DNA of 5,093 nucleotides from Candidatus Woesearchaeota archaeon (GTDB lineage: Archaea; Nanobdellota; Nanobdellia; Woesearchaeales; UBA11576), in contig JAUVBP010000098.1 of NCBI GenBank assembly GCA_030591125.1, forward strand, positions 1-5,093, written 5' to 3'. The position numbers were made by a program, and so were the translations under genes. Positions 1 through 5,093 of this stretch are shown in pieces (position 1 is the first letter of the stretch; each line of letters starts with the position of its first letter). The notes beneath the pieces were generated by a model. It saw nothing but the letters and a program-made list of their open reading frames with translations, searched no databases and was not told the origin of the DNA.

Positions 1-1673
1 GCATAGAAGGGATGAGGCAGCAATGGAGGCCGCGTCTTCGGGTAGAACTCGCGTTTGATCTCAACACGTGAGACCAATGTCGACGGGCAGACAACACTTG
101 AATCGATGCCCTGATGGAACCTACGCACACCCATAGCTTCATGAGGCACTGTAGCGGAATAATCATCTGCAGTGGTGAGAAGATTTGTCATAGTGATGTC
201 AGGATTCCCGACTATCTGCACTCCCCGCACCAGCTGAAGATCCCCTCTCTTGAAGTCCTTCCCGGAATCCTCATCGTGAGAATCCTTTGCCCAGACACGA
301 TAAGTGAGACGCGGCGTCAGGGTATAGAAATTCTCCTCCTCATCTATCCTCGCCTCAGTGACACCCGTCACGAAAAAACCATAGTCATGCCCTTTCTCAT
401 CACAGATATCCAATAACTTTCCAGTCAACCCTTCAAGAGTATCCTTCTTCTTCGATGAGACAATCATGTTAGTCATGCAAGGCACGATATTATCCCCTCC
501 ATAACGTGCGTGACCGTTAGGCTCCTGCATACCCTTGATGTACTCTCTAGTACAAGGGAATCCTGTAACCTTTCCGTCGACTATGATATCTATAGGCTTA
601 CAGGGCATGCCCTGCTGATCATATCTCCTATGCCCATTAAGATGGACGGTCTTGCCCGATGCATCATTGAATGTCTTCTTGTCAGGCCTGTCCTTCACAG
701 ACAGGAAGTCAGGCAATACTGCCTCACCTGTCTCCGGAAGAGTCATGTCAGATACAGACGAGAAACTGCATGAGTTGAGCACATTGCTCGCCAACACAGT
801 ATACAGTAGCTGTGCAGAGAAATCTGGATCAAATATGGCAGGACGGTCAAGAGGCTCCTGCACAGGAGCCACAAGAAGCTCATCAAGAGTGTCCAGACAT
901 CTCTTGGTCATATCCAGAAGCTCTTCTCTCGACGGAAGATCTTCAGGGTCACTGAAATATAGAGTCTTGTATACACCTACTGTGTCTCCCCTGAACTTGC
1001 GGTTCTTGTGTCTGGTCACGGCTTCAGCAGTGAAGTCCAGCTGATAGAACCGCTCGTTGGTCATCAACCTGGACCCTTCAGAATTTATGAAACATTTTGC
1101 AGTGTTACGCGCATTGAGTTCAATAGAGCTGTCAGTGATCCTCTTATGATCCCTCAACAATGCAGTAGCATCAGCCAGGTCCCTGCACCACACATCAGGA
1201 TCCACCCCTACATCAAGCTCATCTTCCGTATGCCTGTATCCCTTTGAATCAGAGAAGAGCAGCTCCTTTGATCTCTTCTTTGATGACAGGAAAAGCTTCC
1301 CTTTCTTCCGCTCAAGATAATCTGATGCGGCCAGCTTGAAAGAATCATCTGTCATGAGCCACAATGCCACATCAAGCGACCCTCCTGCAGGGTTTGCATA
1401 GAACCCATTGATGGTGCAATCACACCCCATCATAGGGCCGCCTTCTTTTCCGACACGGATCTCTGTACCTATGAGCCCATGTTCATTACGTTCACACTCC
1501 ACAGAACCTACATCACCATTGACGATAAGCTCGTCGGTACGGACGAATGAGTAGGACATGTACTGAGGCGTAAGGTCCTTGTAATACGGCATACGCAGAC
1601 CCTTAAGGTTACGCTTCAGCTCTTTACGCATGACCTCTACAAGGTCTTCAAGTCTCGGTCTGAATCTAGTCAT
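1..1673 (-). CDS. TldE/PmbA-like protein lacking the zinc site, long TldD/PmbA subfamily (partial, C-terminus off the left edge)
   Basis: I translated this frame by hand. It is open from ATG at 1673-1671 to the window edge, giving 557 residues with no stop. It is a paralogue of the gene just upstream. Shared blocks include APVQxP plus AIFDPD (about residues 269-284), the PNGHxR motif (385-390), the LQLVRGVxIxGxP block (479-491) and the VxPS...SxxEI block (528-539). Where the neighbour has HEIVGH this protein has YTVLAS (291-296), so both histidines and the glutamate are lost. The GVCG cysteine segment is also absent. In the TldD/TldE family, TldE (PmbA) lacks the metal site and pairs with catalytic TldD, so a non-catalytic partner role is inferred. 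No signal peptide or membrane segment is seen, suggesting a cytoplasmic protein. By alignment with the neighbour's tail, only some 10-20 residues are probably missing. The start is supported by GAGGT six bases upstream and by the 9-nt gap to the preceding stop. Confidence 0.87.
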   Translation of the reverse strand, partial: MTRFRPRLEDLVEVMRKELKRNLKGLRMPYYKDLTPQYMSYSFVRTDELIVNGDVGSVECERNEHGLIGTEIRVGKEGGPMMGCDCTINGFYANPAGGSLDVALWLMTDDSFKLAASDYLERKKGKLFLSSKKRSKELLFSDSKGYRHTEDELDVGVDPDVWCRDLADATALLRDHKRITDSSIELNARNTAKCFINSEGSRLMTNERFYQLDFTAEAVTRHKNRKFRGDTVGVYKTLYFSDPEDLPSREELLDMTKRCLDTLDELLVAPVQEPLDRPAIFDPDFSAQLLYTVLASNVLNSCSFSSVSDMTLPETGEAVLPDFLSVKDRPDKKTFNDASGKTVHLNGHRRYDQQGMPCKPIDIIVDGKVTGFPCTREYIKGMQEPNGHARYGGDNIVPCMTNMIVSSKKKDTLEGLTGKLLDICDEKGHDYGFFVTGVTEARIDEEENFYTLTPRLTYRVWAKDSHDEDSGKDFKRGDLQLVRGVQIVGNPDITMTNLLTTADDYSATVPHEAMGVRRFHQGIDSSVVCPSTLVSRVEIKREFYPKTRPPLLPHPFY

Positions 1674-1679
1674 CCTGCA

Positions 1680-1684
1680 ACCTC
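1680..1684 (-). promoter_or_regulatory. Shine-Dalgarno site of the TldE-like gene
   Basis: On the minus strand GAGGT lies six bases before ATG 1673 and overlaps the TGA stop (1685-1683) of the preceding gene. This fixes the start and suggests translational coupling between the two TldD/PmbA subunits. Confidence 0.6.
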
Positions 1685-3356
1685 ATCTTCCACCAGCATC
1701 TTTTTTCGATGCACTCTTCCCGAGATATGTGGATGGTTTCGGCAATGGATTCGGCATCGATGTCTCCTCTTTCTCCTTTATCTCCATATTAGAGAAGACA
1801 GAAGACGGAGCTACACAGCACACCTTCACCCAGCCAGACTCTGCACCACACACACCCGGCCATACGATGTAGTCTTTACCCATCCCGACGAGATTGTTCA
1901 GCATTATCAGCGGCGTACCAGTTATCTCGACACCTCTCACAAGCTGCACATCCCCCTTCTTGAAATGTCTCTTCAGTTCCTTGTCATAACAGTCCCGCGC
2001 ATACAGCCGATAGGTCTTGTCAGGGAATACCTTGAAGAAATCATCTTCAGTACCTGTATAACCCCCGCTTGAACCTTCAAAGATGAGACCGTAATCCTTG
2101 TCTTTCTTCAGGCATTCTTCCAATAGCCTATCTTTCAGTTCGCGCCTGCTCAGAGGGTCTCTTGAAGACGCGATAAGATTCGACATACGCCCAACAGGAT
2201 CCTCTTCACCATCACAACGCCCATGCCCGTTCGGCGGTGCATCATATCCACCTATAGGTTTCCGTGAGATGAGGTAATTGCGCAACACACCATCCTCAAA
2301 AAGCACGACCTTTGCAGCCTTCACACCTTCACTGTCATACTTGTAGTGCCCCATCAGGCGGACTGTCCTGCCCTTATGGTCCTTGATATGCTTCTTGGTC
2401 GGGTCGTCGACAAGCTGTATGAAATCAGGAGCGACCTTCTTCCCTATCTTTCCCTCAAAAGTATCACCTTCCCACTGCGAATCCTGCCGTTCACCTTCAA
2501 GACGATGCCCGACTATCTCATGGAAAAGGACTCCTGTCACATCAGGGTCGAATATTGCGGGAAATGAACCGGGCTTCTGCACAGGCGCTTTTCGAAGCTC
2601 TTCCAGTTCAGCCAGCATATCAGAGATATCCTCACCTATCTTACGCTTCGACGGTATCTCACCATAGTCACACGTGAAGTATCGCCTGCTCGAGCAGAGG
2701 ACCTCCCCATCATCCTCTACGACTGATTCTGCACTCATGTAGAGATAATAATGCGCCTCATGCTGCACGATCGATGTGCCTTCACTATTCACATAGAGCT
2801 TACAGATGTTATCCACAGTCAGGCTGACCTTCGGGTTTATTATGTCAGGGTGATCACCCAGCCTCTTGGATGCAGATTTCATGAACCTCTTCCAGCTCTC
2901 ATAATCTATGCTGGGCTTGCGCTTAGGCTCTTCCCTGAAACGTACAGCAGGCATCCTGGTGAAGCTCGCGACCTCGATATCCTGATCAGAATCCATGCAC
3001 CCGTCACACTTGTCAAGATAATCCTCCTGAGCAGCCATGAATGCAGGCCAGGATATCTCCCACAATGTGTTCCTCAATGACATGTAATTATCAGTCATAG
3101 GCACGACATCAGTCGATTCAGAACCCTTCCCATCGAACTTATGATCCCCTACACGCACCTCTGCCTTCAGGGAATTACTGGGACTCTCAGCCTCGTCAGA
3201 TATCGCCCCATTGATGGCCTCTATATTGAAAGGATTGTTGTATAACAGGAGATATGATAGGAAATATGTCTCTGCATCATAACCCTTGCATTCGAACCTC
3301 TGTCGCTCATCATTTACATGATCCTCAAGCGCCTTGAGCTTGTTCTTGAGCTTCAC
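1683..3356 (-). CDS. TldD-type zinc metallopeptidase (peptidase family U62), long TldD/PmbA subfamily
   Basis: This 557-residue protein carries the TldD signature HEIVGH followed by RLEGE (residues 279-289). H279 and H284 are the probable zinc ligands and E280 the general base. C503 in PGVCGAES matches the conserved cysteine that is the third ligand in TldD. Other family blocks are APVQKP/AIFDPD (257-272), the VDDPT segment (316-320), PPNGHGR (374-380), FEGSSGG (426-432) and VRGVEITGTP (473-482). Classical TldD is about 480 residues. The length and the N-terminal region (AEVRVGDHKFD near 65-75, then a segment near 130-140 ending in PAVRF) resemble the longer 'TldD/PmbA family protein' group. 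TldD with TldE degrades unfolded peptides, and in E. coli it trims the microcin B17 leader and degrades the CcdA antitoxin; the substrate here is unknown. No signal peptide is seen, so it is probably cytoplasmic. GTG 3356 overlaps the upstream TGA as GTGA and has a strong Shine-Dalgarno site. A CxxC (C117, C120) lies in the N-terminal part. Confidence 0.94.
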   Translation of the reverse strand: MKLKNKLKALEDHVNDERQRFECKGYDAETYFLSYLLLYNNPFNIEAINGAISDEAESPSNSLKAEVRVGDHKFDGKGSESTDVVPMTDNYMSLRNTLWEISWPAFMAAQEDYLDKCDGCMDSDQDIEVASFTRMPAVRFREEPKRKPSIDYESWKRFMKSASKRLGDHPDIINPKVSLTVDNICKLYVNSEGTSIVQHEAHYYLYMSAESVVEDDGEVLCSSRRYFTCDYGEIPSKRKIGEDISDMLAELEELRKAPVQKPGSFPAIFDPDVTGVLFHEIVGHRLEGERQDSQWEGDTFEGKIGKKVAPDFIQLVDDPTKKHIKDHKGRTVRLMGHYKYDSEGVKAAKVVLFEDGVLRNYLISRKPIGGYDAPPNGHGRCDGEEDPVGRMSNLIASSRDPLSRRELKDRLLEECLKKDKDYGLIFEGSSGGYTGTEDDFFKVFPDKTYRLYARDCYDKELKRHFKKGDVQLVRGVEITGTPLIMLNNLVGMGKDYIVWPGVCGAESGWVKVCCVAPSSVFSNMEIKEKEETSMPNPLPKPSTYLGKSASKKDAGGR

Positions 3357-4747
3357 TTCTTTCCCTCCTCTTTCTCGATCTTCGGCATCATGAACTCAAC
3401 ATCTATGTAACGCGGAACACCTTCCTGAATCTTCGAGTACCAGTTATGCTCCTCGAGAATCTTGAACTTTGAAGGGTCTGATGTATCAAAAGAGGTCTTC
3501 ATATCGATACGATACACATGCTGCTTGCTCGCGTAACCGATATACCTGGAAGGGTCCATCTCATCATCAGACCATGTAGGCTCTACCATGACCCAACGAT
3601 AGCCCCCATCCGTCAATGGAATGAGTACCTCTGCCCATGCATGATAGTCATCTTCAGCTCCGTCAGCCTTCACCGTATCCCCTTCAGCAGTCCTTGAAGG
3701 GATGCCGAATCCCCTGAGCAAGGTCACCAGCAGGCCAGCATAATCATCACAATCACCTTTATTCTGATATAACAGGTCGACAACCCCCAAGTTAAGTTCT
3801 GGAAGGTGATATTCAATAGAGTCATTGGTCTTGCCCATCGCGTACTCGAGAATGGCAAGGACATCCTGAGGGTCACCCCCATAATCATATATCATCTCCT
3901 GCAGCTCAAGAGCCTTATACGGGAAATCTTCAGATTCATCCGTGTATTGCCTGAAATAATCAGAAAGATCATCATACTTCTGTCTGGGCGCTATCTCGTC
4001 GCGGGCTGGAAGCCTGGCAGGCCCGATCTTCAGCTTTGAGCTCACAGCAATATCCAGATCGCCCAAGAAGTCCGACTTTGACAGGACACCGTCCTGGACC
4101 AGCTTCACGATATCGATAGAATAATCATGGCCGTCACTGATGCTGTTCAGACGGGTCGCATCGATGTACTCTGGCGGAATCTGCGTCTCATTTATCCTGA
4201 CAGAACCTATCGAGAACTCATGAGGAAACACATCAGGTATCACAGGGGTCAGACGCAGCTTCGCATCATGATGCACATTCCCTGAAAGCGACCAATAAGC
4301 AAGACCCTGCAGCTTTATCCGCGACTCAAGATCCACTTCCTGCGGAGTATCATAAGGCCTTATGCACATGAGCTTCTTGCTCACAGTCCCCTTGCCTATC
4401 GTACGGTTCCGTTTCCTTGACTGCTCTTTCGCAAGTACGAATGAGTCACGCGCAACGTCAACGACCTTATCATGCACCAGACAGCTGTCGATACCTTCAG
4501 CTTCAGGGTAAGAATCATATCTCTTTATCACTTCGTCGGCCATGGCATCGAAGGTCTTGTTGCGGATGACTCTTGCTTCATAAGATGATATCCAAAGACC
4601 TATGGTTGCAGCAGATGCTATGCCTATAGCTGCAGCGTAGAGCTTCCTTGCAGGGGTCCACCACGAGAAGTCCATGCTGTCCAGCGGGTCAGTTGACTCC
4701 TCTACCACCCCCTTCTTCTTACGCTTTCTCCATATCAATCTTAACAC
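3353..4747 (-). CDS. Membrane-anchored transglutaminase-like (papain-like fold) protein
   Basis: This 464-residue protein begins with a basic stretch (KRKKKG, about 8-13), followed by one hydrophobic helix at about 36-54. By the positive-inside rule this predicts an N-in, C-out single-pass protein. Residues about 120-245 look beta-rich and are not recognised. The C-terminal half holds a transglutaminase-like core (Pfam Transglut_core type): QNKGDCDDYAGLLVTLLRGF (328-347) with nucleophile C333, the GIPSR strand (348-352), DYHAWAEVLIP (367-377) with H369, and RWVMVEPTW (384-392) with E389 where the family usually has Asp. Proteins of this superfamily act as cysteine proteases, amidases or crosslinking enzymes, so the reaction here cannot be told from sequence. 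It is the first gene of the operon and overlaps the TldD-type gene by 4 nt. The start is ambiguous. GTG 4747 has no Shine-Dalgarno site of its own, whereas TTG 4738 would give a protein three residues shorter, with GGTG six bases upstream. Confidence 0.88.
   Translation of the reverse strand: MLRLIWRKRKKKGVVEESTDPLDSMDFSWWTPARKLYAAAIGIASAATIGLWISSYEARVIRNKTFDAMADEVIKRYDSYPEAEGIDSCLVHDKVVDVARDSFVLAKEQSRKRNRTIGKGTVSKKLMCIRPYDTPQEVDLESRIKLQGLAYWSLSGNVHHDAKLRLTPVIPDVFPHEFSIGSVRINETQIPPEYIDATRLNSISDGHDYSIDIVKLVQDGVLSKSDFLGDLDIAVSSKLKIGPARLPARDEIAPRQKYDDLSDYFRQYTDESEDFPYKALELQEMIYDYGGDPQDVLAILEYAMGKTNDSIEYHLPELNLGVVDLLYQNKGDCDDYAGLLVTLLRGFGIPSRTAEGDTVKADGAEDDYHAWAEVLIPLTDGGYRWVMVEPTWSDDEMDPSRYIGYASKQHVYRIDMKTSFDTSDPSKFKILEEHNWYSKIQEGVPRYIDVEFMMPKIEKEEGKK
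3363..3370 (-). promoter_or_regulatory. Strong Shine-Dalgarno site of the TldD-type gene
   Basis: The minus strand reads GAGGAGGG, with six bases between it and GTG 3356. It lies inside the last codons of the transglutaminase-like gene and supports the GTG start that overlaps the upstream TGA. It also shows that the host uses Shine-Dalgarno initiation within operons. Confidence 0.75.
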
Positions 4748-4748
4748 C
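4745..4748 (-). promoter_or_regulatory. Possible Shine-Dalgarno GGTG that would select TTG 4738
   Basis: The minus strand reads AAAGGTG at 4751-4745, then six bases, then TTG 4738, which is in frame with the transglutaminase-like gene. The same GTG (4747-4745) could instead be the start codon of a leaderless or nearly leaderless message. The sequence alone does not decide between them. Confidence 0.3.
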
Positions 4749-4768
4749 TTTAGCGAGTCTTAACGAAA

Positions 4769-4795
4769 AAATTGAAAATATGCGTCAATTTCAAT
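4769..4795. repeat. Overlapping inverted repeats upstream of the operon, operator candidate
   Basis: Two overlapping perfect dyads are visible. AAATTGA (4769-4775) pairs with TCAATTT (4785-4791) across 9 nt, and ATTGAAA (4771-4777) pairs with TTTCAAT (4789-4795) across 11 nt. Arm centres are 16 and 18 bp apart, so the arms lie on roughly the same or adjacent faces of the helix. The dyad covers the putative TATA element, where a bound dimeric regulator would block initiation. AT-rich DNA makes short chance dyads common, so confidence is moderate. Confidence 0.4.
4775..4782 (-). promoter_or_regulatory. Putative TATA-like promoter element of the operon
   Basis: On the minus strand CATATTTT sits with its centre about 30 nt before GTG 4747, in the most AT-rich stretch of the gap. 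In archaea the TATA box centre lies about 26-27 nt before the transcript start, so this would give a leader of only a few bases. If the host is a bacterium, TTGACG at 4788-4783 could be a -35 box, but the matching -10 (CGTTAA or GTTAAG at 17-18 nt) is poor. Confidence 0.4.
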
Positions 4796-4913
4796 ACGTG
4801 AATAAGATGAACCCCCACGTGAGCATCAGGTAGCTGACCGTGATTCCGACGACACATAGCCTGTGGCGCGGCCTGCAACACTTACAAGCGTCCCGGCGGA
4901 TGCGATGACTCAA

Positions 4914-4934
4914 TGAGAGATCACTTGACTCTCA
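4914..4934. repeat. Short inverted repeat at the stop of the right-edge ORF
   Basis: TGAGAG (4914-4919) and CTCTCA (4929-4934) are perfect 6-bp arms around a 9-nt loop that contains the TGA stop of the minus-strand ORF. There is no T-tract after it on the minus strand, so it is not a standard intrinsic terminator. It may be chance. Confidence 0.2.
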
Positions 4935-5093
4935 CAAAATTCTTGTCGCTCACCCTTATTATCTTCATCCTCAGCCTGCTCCTGGGCTTGCAACTCTTCC
5001 ATTGCTGCCAGTCATCAAGCAGAGAGAGGATCTCTGCATGCCATATCAATCGCCTTATACGGAAACGCCTAACAAACCTATTCTTCAGGTTCC
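4921..5093 (-). CDS. C-terminal end of an unrecognised basic protein (partial, enters from the right edge)
   Basis: The minus-strand frame is open from the window edge (first whole codon 5091-5089) to TGA at 4923-4921, giving 56 residues. It is strongly basic, with 6 Lys and 11 Arg against 4 acidic residues. A helix-like segment (AEILSLLDDWQQW, about 19-31) is followed by a basic tail ending in DKNFVRVK. No family is recognised. All six lysines are AAG and most arginines are AGG or CGT, as in the three confident genes, and the direction matches them. The same stretch is also open on the plus strand from ATG 4913 as a 60-residue reading with a hydrophobic helix, so the strand is not certain. 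Confidence 0.42.
   Translation of the reverse strand, partial: NLKNRFVRRFRIRRLIWHAEILSLLDDWQQWKSCKPRSRLRMKIIRVSDKNFVRVK

Larger units (their letters stand above)
4748..4920. other. Intergenic region upstream of the operon
   Basis: No convincing gene or structured RNA is seen here. The part next to the operon (about 4750-4796) is AT-rich and holds the TATA-like element and the inverted repeats. The remainder (about 4800-4910) is more GC-rich, and I found no tRNA T-loop or other recognisable RNA signature. ACGTGA occurs twice, at 4796-4801 and 4817-4822, 21 bp apart. Confidence 0.55.

Noticed and set aside
652..1044. Plus-strand ORF of 130 residues
   Set aside because: It is a serine- and arginine-rich reading opposite the TldE-like gene, which has strong family similarity on the minus strand.
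2751..3080. Plus-strand ORF of 109 residues
   Set aside because: It lies wholly opposite the TldD-type gene and has no recognisable domain; it is a shadow frame.
4750..4857. 35-residue minus-strand ORF in the intergenic region, considered as a possible precursor peptide
   Set aside because: It runs through the TATA-like element and the inverted repeats, ends only 2 nt before the GTG start, has no clear ribosome site, and its His-rich composition looks random.
4800..4935. Possible tRNA or C/D box RNA in the intergenic region
   Set aside because: No T-loop, acceptor stem pairing or paired C and D boxes could be found on either strand. The GATGA-like and CTGA strings do not meet the consensus or spacing.
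4913..5093. Plus-strand ORF starting at ATG 4913 with a hydrophobic segment, possible start of a membrane protein
   Set aside because: It has no clear Shine-Dalgarno site (the nearest, GGCGGA, ends 12 nt away), both lysines are AAA against the local preference for AAG, and it lies opposite a minus-strand frame that fits the neighbours better. Hydrophobic readings often arise opposite basic proteins. Kept as an open alternative under findings.

Overview
The window holds three co-directional genes on the minus strand, read from right to left, plus the likely tail of a fourth gene at the right edge. About two thirds is one compact operon: a membrane-anchored transglutaminase-like protein (4747 to 3353), a TldD-type metallopeptidase of the long TldD/PmbA subfamily (3356 to 1683), and a second long TldD/PmbA paralogue (1673 to beyond the left edge). 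The first two genes overlap by 4 nt (GTGA) and the next two are 9 nt apart, so they are almost certainly co-transcribed.

The two TldD/PmbA proteins look like the classic active/inactive pair. The upstream one keeps the HExxxH zinc motif (HEIVGH, residues 279-284) and the GVCG cysteine (C503) that supplies the third metal ligand in TldD. In the downstream one both sites are gone: YTVLAS replaces HEIVGH and the GVCG segment is missing. This matches a TldD/TldE-like heterodimer in which only TldD binds metal. The transglutaminase-like protein has one N-terminal membrane helix and a Cys-His-(Glu) catalytic core, and its predicted topology puts that core outside the cytoplasm. A peptide- or protein-processing role for the cluster is an inference from gene content; no substrate gene is visible.

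Upstream of the operon, 4748-4920 is non-coding as far as can be seen. Its AT-rich part (about 4750-4796) has a TATA-like element about 30 nt before the first GTG start and overlapping inverted repeats that could be an operator. At the right edge, 4921-5093 is open on both strands. The minus-strand reading, a basic C-terminal tail, fits the local codon use and gene direction slightly better than a plus-strand reading that starts with a membrane helix.

Organism: uncertain prokaryote. Base composition is roughly balanced (not counted exactly). Arginine codons mix AGA, AGG and CGT, and lysine is mostly AAG. The TATA-like element close to an SD-less first start, with strong Shine-Dalgarno sites only inside the operon, favours an archaeon. 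A bacterium is not excluded, since long TldD/PmbA pairs are also well known in bacteria.
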